DNA of 20,337 nt, from positions 1 through 20,337 of the forward strand of contig MGDX01000001.1 in NCBI GenBank assembly GCA_001791035.1, read 5' to 3'. Source of the stretch: Candidatus Uhrbacteria bacterium RIFCSPHIGHO2_02_FULL_53_13. GTDB lineage: Bacteria; Patescibacteriota; Patescibacteriia; UBA9934; UBA11717. A model generated the notes under the pieces. The model had not been told where the DNA came from. It searched no databases and saw nothing but the letters and a program-made list of their open reading frames with translations. Of this stretch, positions 5,698 to 11,641 are shown piece by piece (position 1 is the stretch's first letter; every line of letters begins with the position of its first letter). A program made the translations under genes and the position numbers.

Positions 5698-6135
5698 ATG
5701 ATGAAGTCTATGACTTCTATCAAGACGCACATTGGCATTTTTGTTTTGGTGTTTGCGTGCATGGCCGGCTTCATCGCCATCATCGCAATGATGTTTGCGC
5801 TTTGGAGCGCTCTCTTGGACGCGGAGCAGATGGGAGTCTTGATGCTCTGCACCTTCCTGTCCATGTTCGTACTGTACGGCGTATTCTACGGCGCTTTGAG
5901 ACAGTTCGAAATCAGCGCTTTCAAGCGCCTCGTTACGAGCAATTCGCGCCTTGTCCCTCTAACAGGGAGAGCGCAATTTGACTATTTTGAATTAGAGGGC
6001 AGGTTCGGGTTCCTCTTCGGAACCATTGTGTTTGATAACGCCCTGGTTTGGCGGTGTGAAAGTTTGTCTGCATTCCACAGAATCCTCAAGGAATGCAGAA
6101 AGATGAACCCGCATTTTGAGACGATCGACTGCTGA
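5698..6135 (+). CDS. Small two-helix membrane protein of unknown function
   Basis: This 145-residue protein is not recognised. It has two hydrophobic segments, about residues 11-38 (IGIFVLVFACMAGFIAIIAM and on) and 44-67 (MGVLMLCTFLSMFVLYGVFYGAL). A soluble C-terminal part of about 75 residues contains FDYFELEGRFGFLFGTIVFDNALVWRC and ends with Cys. Codons start ATG-ATG; the first is favoured because the promoter sits 6 nt upstream. It is monocistronic by appearance: a strong promoter in front and a hairpin terminator at 6143-6184 behind. It is divergent from the small RNA/tRNA-like unit and precedes an acyltransferase gene that has its own promoter. Confidence 0.7.
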   Translation: MMKSMTSIKTHIGIFVLVFACMAGFIAIIAMMFALWSALLDAEQMGVLMLCTFLSMFVLYGVFYGALRQFEISAFKRLVTSNSRLVPLTGRAQFDYFELEGRFGFLFGTIVFDNALVWRCESLSAFHRILKECRKMNPHFETIDC

Positions 6136-6142
6136 ACTCTTC

Positions 6143-6184
6143 TTCGACCCAAGCTCTCGTGAGCATCGGGTCGAATTGTTTTTC
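6143..6184 (+). terminator. Intrinsic terminator after the 5698 gene
   Basis: TTCGACCC (6143-6150) pairs with GGGTCGAA (6168-6175). A nested GCTC/GAGC hairpin caps the loop, and TTGTTTTTC follows. Confidence 0.8.
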
Positions 6185-6198
6185 ATTGTGAAAATGCG

Positions 6199-6227
6199 TT
6201 GCCCAAAGTGCACGATCATGCTATACA
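6199..6227 (+). promoter_or_regulatory. Promoter of the acyltransferase gene
   Basis: TTGCCC (6199-6204), a 17-bp spacer ending in TGC, then TATACA (6222-6227). The predicted start near 6234 leaves at most about 9 nt before the ATG at 6243. The GAGGA (6232-6236) lies right at the transcript start. Confidence 0.55.
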
Positions 6228-6242
6228 GACCGAGGAATGTAC

Positions 6243-7115
6243 ATGAAAGCGATCCGCGCCACACTCGCACTGATCGTTGGATTGGGGATTACGGCGGTGT
6301 TTGCCGTCATCATGTTGGTTGGCAGTTCGGTGTTCCTTCTGCCAAACCTCGTGACGTTCGGGCTCATCAAGAATCCGTTCGCGTTCACGCCTTGGCTGTG
6401 GAACGAGACGATGTACTTTGTCTGCTATCGCGGCATCCTGGGGGTGCGCGTAGAGGTGCACGGAACGGTGCCGGAACGCCAGAAAATCTTCAGCATCATC
6501 TTGTCAAACCACGCCATCACGTTCGCCATGCCGCTGGGGTTTTGGATCGGGACGCGGTTCATCCATCGACGACCCGTCGTGTTCCAGAAGGCCGAGAACC
6601 TGTGGAATCCCGTCATCGGCATTCCCATGTGGATTGGCAGAATGAGCATTTTCTTTGACCGCGACGACCGCGAAATGGCTGTGCGCTCAATTTCGCGGGG
6701 ACTGCGACGCATCGCCGGACGCTACAGCGCCGTGACGATCAACCCTGACGGAACGCGACCGACTACAAAGAAGATCCTCACAAGCCGGCTCGCCAGCCGC
6801 ACGCGCACGGACAACTGCGCGTGGATGCGTCACACAAGTCTATGGAATGCCGGCGGAACACTTACGACCGTTCGCGCACTCCGCGAGCTGTGTATCGCCT
6901 CGCGCGTGATAGCATACGCTCATGGTTTTGGTCGGCCGGTGCGCACGATTCGCGATATGGTTGGGCAGACATATCATGTGACGTTCAGAATCGTAGAAAA
7001 CTTCCCTCTCCATGAACGCGACGCGCAAAACGAAACGCGCACGCTGTGCCGATGGGCCAATACAGAGATGACCGCTTGGCAACATTTTCAGATCGTGGAC
7101 GACCGCTCCGCGTAG
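6243..7115 (+). CDS. 1-acyl-glycerol-3-phosphate acyltransferase family (PlsC/AGPAT-like)
   Basis: The family moves an acyl chain to the sn-2 position of lysophosphatidate at the membrane face. From the ATG at 6243 (GAGGA 6 nt upstream; an earlier in-frame ATG at 6237 would touch that site) the product is 290 residues. It has an N-terminal membrane helix (about 8-38), the NH of the NHX4D box at 89-90, a FDRDDRE-AVRSI block (about 138-150) and DGTR at 169-172, matching the family E-G-T-R box with Glu to Asp. The stretch after DGTR (PTTKK...MRH...GGTLTTVRALR) resembles AGPAT3/4-type enzymes. The Asp expected four residues after the His is Ala (NHAITFA), so the catalytic pair may be broken or shifted. 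Substrate and activity are uncertain. Confidence 0.78.
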   Translation: MKAIRATLALIVGLGITAVFAVIMLVGSSVFLLPNLVTFGLIKNPFAFTPWLWNETMYFVCYRGILGVRVEVHGTVPERQKIFSIILSNHAITFAMPLGFWIGTRFIHRRPVVFQKAENLWNPVIGIPMWIGRMSIFFDRDDREMAVRSISRGLRRIAGRYSAVTINPDGTRPTTKKILTSRLASRTRTDNCAWMRHTSLWNAGGTLTTVRALRELCIASRVIAYAHGFGRPVRTIRDMVGQTYHVTFRIVENFPLHERDAQNETRTLCRWANTEMTAWQHFQIVDDRSA

Positions 7116-7119
7116 CAAA

Positions 7120-7155
7120 ACGCCCCACATCTCTGTGGGGCGTCACTATTTTTGA
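7120..7155 (+). terminator. Intrinsic terminator after the acyltransferase gene
   Basis: ACGCCCCACA, loop TCTC, TGTGGGGCGT gives a perfect 10-bp stem followed by CACTATTTTT. It sits between convergent genes. Confidence 0.88.
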
Positions 7156-7159
7156 CTAT

Positions 7160-7203
7160 CCTCCCCCAATATAGGGGAGGTGTCCCGCGTTCGACGCAGG
7201 ACA
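7160..7203 (-). terminator. Two adjacent hairpins downstream of efp
   Basis: CCTCCCC/GGGGAGG (7160-7166/7174-7180), and TGTCC-C-GCGT, loop TCG, ACGC-A-GGACA (7181-7203). They lie 35-78 nt past the efp stop on the minus strand and have no strong T-tract of their own; the AAAATAG/TTTTTG segment lies beyond. They probably end or protect the 3' end of the rpsF-efp operon transcript. Confidence 0.5.
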
Positions 7204-7237
7204 GAGGGGTACACCGACCTCCAACTTCAAACTTCTC

Positions 7238-7804
7238 CTATTTATTCACCCGCTCCACGTACGCGCCGGTATCCGTATTCACCAATATCCGATCGCCTTC
7301 ATTGATAAAAATGGGCACGCGTACCAAAAGACCGTTATCCATGGTGGCGTCTTTCGTCACGTTTCCCGATGCCGTGTCGCCCTTGACCGCCGGATTGGTC
7401 TGCGCCACCGTGTACTCAATTTTTGCCGGAAGCTGAATCGTCACCGCGCGCTCGTCAAGCATCGCCACGTTCGCCTCCAACCCCTCTTTGAGATATCGCG
7501 CATCGTCGCCGATGGTGTCTGCATCAATCGCCACCTGTTCGTATGTACGCTTATCCATAAACGTAAACGTTGTATTGTCCGCAAACAAAAACTGCATATC
7601 CTTGCGCTGAACATCTGCAAACTCGAGTGTTTCAGTGGCTTTGAACGTATTTTCGACTGATTTTCCAGACTGCAAATCCTTCAATTTGATGCGCGTGAAC
7701 GCTGAACCCTTGCCGGGACTCACATGCTGAAACTGGACAATAGACCACAGTCCGCCCTTCCAATGAATGACCTGACCGCGTTTGATTTCAGAGACGTTTG
7801 CCAT
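7238..7804 (-). CDS. efp: Elongation factor P
   Basis: EF-P binds the ribosomal E/P region and rescues stalling at polyproline stretches. The 188 residues match the family length and three-domain plan: an N-terminal KOW-like domain (about 1-64) with the tip loop PGKGSAF, and two OB folds ending in GAYVERVNK. Lys32 in PGKGS is the expected modification site. epmA, the enzyme that beta-lysylates this residue in Enterobacteria, lies directly upstream in the same operon, which supports modification here. A 185-bp palindromic element separates the two genes. ATATAC-rich heptamers (TTATACC, TGATACT, TTATACT) precede the ATG, with no Shine-Dalgarno site. FtsK, the surface proteins and similar Pro-containing clients are plausible but untested. 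Confidence 0.96.
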   Translation of the reverse strand: MANVSEIKRGQVIHWKGGLWSIVQFQHVSPGKGSAFTRIKLKDLQSGKSVENTFKATETLEFADVQRKDMQFLFADNTTFTFMDKRTYEQVAIDADTIGDDARYLKEGLEANVAMLDERAVTIQLPAKIEYTVAQTNPAVKGDTASGNVTKDATMDNGLLVRVPIFINEGDRILVNTDTGAYVERVNK

Positions 7805-7832
7805 AGAAGTATAAAGTATCAGGTATAAGGCT

Positions 7833-8017
7833 CTATAGTCATCACACTATGAAAGAGGACTCCATCATCCATGAAACAGGCGAACTCCTTGCTCTGCAAA
7901 GAGAAAAAATCCTCAAGGTATCTACGGATACCTCTGTGGTTTTTTCTCTTTGCAGAGCGGCAGATTTCATCCCGTTTCAAGAATGCTAAATCCTCCTTCA
8001 TAGTGTGATGACTATAG
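7833..8017. mobile_element. 185-bp near-palindromic fold-back (MITE-like) element
   Basis: The ends are perfect 21-bp inverted repeats (7833-7853 and 7997-8017; outer word CTATAGTCATCACACTATG), matching at 26 of 27 positions with the next bases. Further in, 19-bp perfect arms (7891-7909 and 7940-7958, GCTCTGCAAAGAGAAAAAA) flank a central GGTATC-TACG-GATACC hairpin (7917-7932). The arms between are also similar, so both halves are diverged inverted copies of one sequence about 90 bp long. CTATAG at each tip is itself a palindrome and could include a target duplication. The right tip supplies the TAG stop of epmA. Short ORFs exist on both strands: plus 7849-7989, 46 aa, and minus 7819-8001, 60 aa (MKEDLAFLKRDEICRSAKRK at the start). 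No transposase is present. Confidence 0.75.
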
Positions 8018-8953
8018 AAGAGCGACGAGGCGATCGAAGCCGAGCGCGTTGCCAAAGAGCGGTTTATCAATGCGATTGAGCGCGCGCAAAAGATCCTCGT
8101 CGATGGGATATACCGGCTCGCCAAGCTCGCGGCGGCGCGCTTGTTCTGCTTCAAAGCGTTGACGTTGTTCGTGCGCGTCGGTGAGTTCGCCGTATGCGTT
8201 GCACAGCTCGATGCCTCCAATAAACACCTCGAAACGCTCCGCAAAGCCGTTCTCGTTGAGGCACGCCAGACTCGCTTCGTGCGCCGGATAATACGCGACA
8301 ACCATCGGGCGTTCGGCGCGGCGCAATGCCGGCTCCACCAAATTCAGCATCAAGCGTTGGAACAAATCGCCGATGGAATCCGCGGAATTGTACGAAAGCC
8401 CGGCGCGATCGAGCGCTTCTTGATAGTCGCGACGCGTCGGTGTCGGAGAAAGCGTCATACCGGCGTACTCCTCAAATAACGATGCAAGCGATCGAATATC
8501 CCACTGTGCGCGATCGAGCGGAATGTGGCGACCGTCCACTGTCGCCTGGGTTTTGCCTGTCGCTTGTTTACACACGAAAGCTATGAGCTCGAGCGTTTCC
8601 TCCATGCCGTCTTCAAACGAAGCGCCCGTGCGATACCACTCAAGCAGAGTAAACTCCAACTCGTGCCACGCATCGCGCGGCTCATTGTTGCGGAATACGC
8701 GCGCGAGCTCGAACGTGCGCTCCGTACCCAGAGCGATGAGCTTTTTGTGCGCGTATTCGGGACTCGTAATGAGCGCGCACCGTTCCGGTGCCTCACCGCG
8801 CACGCACGCTTCCGTCTCAAAATACGACAATGTCGGTTGAAGATCCGGATGGCGCGTCAACACCGGCGTTTCCACCTCAACATACGACCGCTCCTCAAAG
8901 AACGCTCGCACGGCGCTACGAACAAGAGCGCGATTCTGCAACGATCCCGTCAT
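8012..8953 (-). CDS. epmA: EF-P beta-lysine ligase EpmA (GenX/PoxA), short C-terminus
   Basis: EpmA is a class II lysyl-tRNA synthetase paralogue without an anticodon-binding domain. It adenylates (R)-beta-lysine and attaches it to the EF-P lysine. The 313 residues show motif 1 (VEVETPVL, 25-32), LITSPEYAHKKL (61-72), motif 2 (FELARVFRNNE...FTLLEWYR, 81-108), the YYPAHEASLA and AERFEVFIGGIELCNAYGELTDAHEQRQRFE blocks that match E. coli EpmA closely, and motif 3 GNALGFDRLVALL (301-313). The protein stops right after motif 3, while E. coli EpmA runs on for about 18 residues. The TAG stop lies in the tip of the palindromic element, so the tail may have been cut off by its insertion. The start overlaps the rpsR stop as ATGA. 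No epmB or epmC is visible. Confidence 0.93.
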   Translation of the reverse strand: MTGSLQNRALVRSAVRAFFEERSYVEVETPVLTRHPDLQPTLSYFETEACVRGEAPERCALITSPEYAHKKLIALGTERTFELARVFRNNEPRDAWHELEFTLLEWYRTGASFEDGMEETLELIAFVCKQATGKTQATVDGRHIPLDRAQWDIRSLASLFEEYAGMTLSPTPTRRDYQEALDRAGLSYNSADSIGDLFQRLMLNLVEPALRRAERPMVVAYYPAHEASLACLNENGFAERFEVFIGGIELCNAYGELTDAHEQRQRFEAEQARRRELGEPVYPIDEDLLRALNRIDKPLFGNALGFDRLVALL

Positions 8954-9180
8954 TTGTTCACGAATGGCAAGAGCGCCATGATACGCGAGAGCTTGATCGC
9001 GCGAGCCAACTCACGCTGATGCTTGGCACACACGCCCGAACGCTTGCGTGAGACGATTTTGCCAAAGCTCGACACCGATCGGCTCAAAAGCTTGGTGTTT
9101 TTGTAGTCAATCGTGTCGCGTGAGATGCAATAAAAGCATCGCCGATCGTTCTTAAGGCCACCTTTTTTGTTGTGAAACAT
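8950..9180 (-). CDS. rpsR: 30S ribosomal protein S18
   Basis: S18 binds with S6 to the central domain of 16S rRNA at the platform. The 76-residue product has the family core KNTKLLSRSVSSFGKIVSRKRSGVCAKHQRELARAIKLSR-ALLPF. A zinc-ribbon-like set CxxC (CFYC, 15-18) and CxxH (CAKH, about 51-54) marks the C+ form. It lies 3 bp downstream of ssb and overlaps epmA by 4 bp (ATGA), so it is translationally coupled within the rpsF-ssb-rpsR operon. Confidence 0.95.
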   Translation of the reverse strand: MFHNKKGGLKNDRRCFYCISRDTIDYKNTKLLSRSVSSFGKIVSRKRSGVCAKHQRELARAIKLSRIMALLPFVNK

Positions 9181-9183
9181 AAT

Positions 9184-9636
9184 TTAGAATGGAATATCTT
9201 CAACCTGGATTTCGTCCTCGTGAGCAGGCATTGGAGCCGCTTCAATCGGTTCGAGCTGAGCGACATCAAATGGCGTTCTCGAACCCGATGTGCCCGCACC
9301 GCCTGGAGCTCGATCGAGCATGATGAGATTTTCGGCCACAATTTCCGTGGTACGGCGCTTGGAACCATCCTGCCCTTCCCACTCGCGCGTTTGCAGGCGC
9401 CCCTCAACATACACGCGCCGACCTTTTGCCAGATACTGCGACGCGATATCGGCGAGTTTGCCCCACGCGACCACGTTGTGGAACTCGGATTGATCAACCT
9501 GCTGACCATTTTTGTCGGTGTAGCGACGGTTGGTGGCGACACCCATGTTGACAACCGACTGGCCGGTGGCCGTGGTGCGCAACTCGGGATCGCGCGTGAG
9601 ATTGCCAATGACTTGGGCTCGATTGAGACTCATCAT
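9184..9636 (-). CDS. ssb: Single-stranded DNA-binding protein SSB
   Basis: The 150-residue SSB has an N-terminal OB fold (about 4-106: LNRAQVIGNLTRDPELR, VATNR, FHNVVAWGKLADIASQYLAKGRRVYVEGRL, WEGQDGSKRRTTEIVAENLIML), a short Gly/Pro-containing linker and the conserved acidic tip ending VEDIPF that recruits repair and replication partners. ATG-ATG starts at 9636/9633 are equivalent. It sits in the usual place between rpsF and rpsR. The 32-bp gap to rpsF contains a TTAC tandem repeat. Confidence 0.96.
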   Translation of the reverse strand: MMSLNRAQVIGNLTRDPELRTTATGQSVVNMGVATNRRYTDKNGQQVDQSEFHNVVAWGKLADIASQYLAKGRRVYVEGRLQTREWEGQDGSKRRTTEIVAENLIMLDRAPGGAGTSGSRTPFDVAQLEPIEAAPMPAHEDEIQVEDIPF

Positions 9637-9668
9637 AGGTTGAATTGAGTAAGTAAGTAAGAGGAAGC

Positions 9669-10136
9669 CTAAAGCTTCTTGATATCGTCTTCGAGAATTT
9701 TGTCTATGGTTTCGTCGAGCTCTTTTTCAGTCATCGGCCGCGCTTCTTTCATCGGAGCGGCAGACGGCATGGACTTTTTGCGTATCGGACGACGTTTTGC
9801 AAACACATCCGGCATTTCGTATTCGGTGAGTACAACCGGCGTTTGCTCAGCGCCAGGCTTTGCTTTGCAGATCGTATGACGCAACACATCGTGGCTGTGA
9901 CGCAATTCTTCGTCGAGCTCTTTGATTTGCTTCGTCTCCGCCTCGAACAGTACGTAGACGTAGTGGCCGTAGCGCACGTGAGCGATTGGGTATGCAAACT
10001 TGAGCTTGGCGACAAGCTCGTCGCGCACTATGGATTCACTGTATTTTTGAACGAGTGCCGTGACTTGTTCTTTCACGGCTGAAACCTCCGCGTCCGTTTT
10101 TGTCGCGGGAATGATGTACAGAAGTTCGTACTTCAT
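9669..10136 (-). CDS. rpsF: 30S ribosomal protein S6, with C-terminal extension
   Basis: S6 pairs with S18 on the 16S rRNA platform. Residues 1-100 follow the ferredoxin-like S6 fold (MKYELLYIIPATKTDAEV, then KLKFAYPIAHVRYGHYVYVLFEAE and ELDEELRHSHDVLRHTICK). A charged extension of about 50 residues follows (KRRPIRKKSMPS...EKELDETIDKILEDDIKKL), partly predicted helical; related bacteria often carry such a tail. It is the first gene of the operon rpsF-ssb-rpsR-epmA-efp. There is no Shine-Dalgarno site. Two promoter options exist: a proximal TAATCT 6 nt from ATG and a distal TTGACA promoter about 200 nt upstream. Confidence 0.95.
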   Translation of the reverse strand: MKYELLYIIPATKTDAEVSAVKEQVTALVQKYSESIVRDELVAKLKFAYPIAHVRYGHYVYVLFEAETKQIKELDEELRHSHDVLRHTICKAKPGAEQTPVVLTEYEMPDVFAKRRPIRKKSMPSAAPMKEARPMTEKELDETIDKILEDDIKKL

Positions 10137-10333
10137 GCGATAAGATTATGAGTGAGTCTGGCGTCGCTACTCGGGGGGTCGTGCGCGTCAGAAGATCTGT
10201 GGAGCGTTCCGCAGAACGTGCTCGAGACCTGTGGGCTCTTTTGCTCACAACAAATCGAGCGCGCTTCGTTTTAGAAGTGCCGTGGGGACAATATGACGAA
10301 ATCCCCAAATTCGATTTGTAGCGGAGTTGAGCT
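10137..10333 (-). promoter_or_regulatory. Long rpsF leader, possible S6:S18 autoregulatory region
   Basis: If transcription starts from the promoter at 10340-10368, an untranslated leader of about 197 nt precedes rpsF. It contains several hairpins: GGGGA...TCCCC (about 10284-10306) and CGTTC-TGCG-GAACG (10205-10218), the latter extended by GAG/CTC around a 2-nt bulge. In many bacteria the S6:S18 complex represses its own operon by binding such a leader. I could not confirm the known consensus. The 303 bp between rpsF and the methylase gene holds no ORF I trust. A proximal -10 (TAATCT at 10143-10148) could bypass the leader. Confidence 0.4.
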
Positions 10334-10339
10334 AAAACT

Positions 10340-10368
10340 AGGGTAGCGCGTGCGTTGTTTTCTGTCAA
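10340..10368 (-). promoter_or_regulatory. Promoter of the rpsF-ssb-rpsR-epmA-efp operon
   Basis: On minus, a perfect -35 TTGACA (10363-10368), a 17-bp spacer and -10 TACCCT (10340-10345). The predicted start is near 10333. Confidence 0.6.
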
Positions 10369-10439
10369 GATATCATGTTGACGCCAACGGTAAGAAAAAA
10401 CGCTCATCTTCATCCAAAGACACATTCAGGAACAGGCCC

Positions 10440-11624
10440 TTACGCACTGTGCGAAAAACGATAGATATCGCGAAATACGAGCTGGGACTCGCGGCCATAG
10501 CGCCAAGGACCACCCGTCACACACAAACCAAACAGCTTTGCGCGCTCAAGAATAGGCGCGGTCACAACCGTGCCTTCTACAGGGTACGCGGGAAACGCCA
10601 TCACCAACACGGCGTCCGGTGCCAAAATATGCGAAAACGCACGAAAACCTTCGGTATACATTTTTGCGAGTTTGTCCATACGCATCTCGAGCTCGACACG
10701 GGACTCCGAGCCGTCGCGCGGCACACCCAGGTGCACTTCCGACACTAGGCGATCCACCGATCGCGGCGCCAAAAACGTAGCAAGCGACTCGGCCTTTGTA
10801 TGAATCAACTGCGTATGAACCTCCGCACCGTGTTTGGAGACAAGAAACGCCATATTCTCACGCGTTGCTTCAACAGCCGCAACATCCTTGTCACCACCGA
10901 TGATGCTTCGATACCCAACGACAGCCGCCTCTGTCAACACGGTCCCAACGCCGCAATACGGATCAAGCAATGTATGTTTTGAGGGATCGCCTTGTGCTAA
11001 ATTCACCATCATGCGCGCAAGCTTGGGCGGTAACATGCCGCGCACCGCATCGCGTGATGGACGTCCGTAGTCACGCTCTCCCCACTTCTCAAAATCCTGC
11101 ACCGTCTCGGTGACGCCAATCATGACGCCATCTGCAAGTGGAAAGAGGCAGAATTCCACGCCATCGCCAATCAACCCCTGCTTTTTCACCACAACGCTCG
11201 AGAGCACCGGAATGCGCGAAGCCGTCACATAGCGCACCGAACCGTGATCCTGCAACGAACGCTTGAGGCGCATCCCAAACTTTTCAAGACTCGCGCGCCA
11301 CACCACCAGACGTCCGCGGTGACCGGCATCGTAAACGCTCACGCCAAACGAACGCCGCTCTTTGCTCGGCATCTCGGTAAGCGCATACGCCTTGCAAACG
11401 TCCAGCACTTCGTCTTGATCTTTCGCCTCGGCAATGATGTTGCCGGATTTAATGACGCCGCCAAGCCGTTCTTGCAACGCCGCGAGCGTGAAATCGCCAA
11501 TCCCCTCGACAATAGCGACATCGTGCGCGCGTACGTCAAATACACGTGTCGCCACGCCCAAAACAGAGGCAAGTTCTTCCTGCGCCAATTCGGGATGATT
11601 GCCAAGAATAAAAAACGCGGCCAT
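10440..11624 (-). CDS. TRM11/UPF0020-like RNA methylase (THUMP-type), divergent active site
   Basis: The 394-residue protein resembles the archaeal Trm-G10/TRM11 group of tRNA guanine-N2 methyltransferases. An N-terminal part of about 180 residues probably contains a THUMP-like RNA-binding domain. Then RDYGRPSRDAVRGMLPPKLARMMVNLA (185-210) matches the family block before the SAM site, and LLDPYCGVGTVLTEA (219-233) is SAM motif I, followed by IIGGDKD (acidic ribose contact). The motif IV that is usually DPPY or TEPYLG-like reads VSEVHLG (294-300), so the target base or even activity is uncertain. The C-terminal Rossmann strands (VLVMAFPAYP) are present. It begins 17 bp after the ychF stop and is probably co-transcribed with it. 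Confidence 0.75.
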   Translation of the reverse strand: MAAFFILGNHPELAQEELASVLGVATRVFDVRAHDVAIVEGIGDFTLAALQERLGGVIKSGNIIAEAKDQDEVLDVCKAYALTEMPSKERRSFGVSVYDAGHRGRLVVWRASLEKFGMRLKRSLQDHGSVRYVTASRIPVLSSVVVKKQGLIGDGVEFCLFPLADGVMIGVTETVQDFEKWGERDYGRPSRDAVRGMLPPKLARMMVNLAQGDPSKHTLLDPYCGVGTVLTEAAVVGYRSIIGGDKDVAAVEATRENMAFLVSKHGAEVHTQLIHTKAESLATFLAPRSVDRLVSEVHLGVPRDGSESRVELEMRMDKLAKMYTEGFRAFSHILAPDAVLVMAFPAYPVEGTVVTAPILERAKLFGLCVTGGPWRYGRESQLVFRDIYRFSHSA

Positions 11625-11641
11625 ACATCGATATTCTGAAG

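Noticed and set aside
7160..7203. Insertion-sequence ends near efp
   Set aside because: The two hairpins are short, different from each other and sit between convergent genes, as expected for transcript ends.
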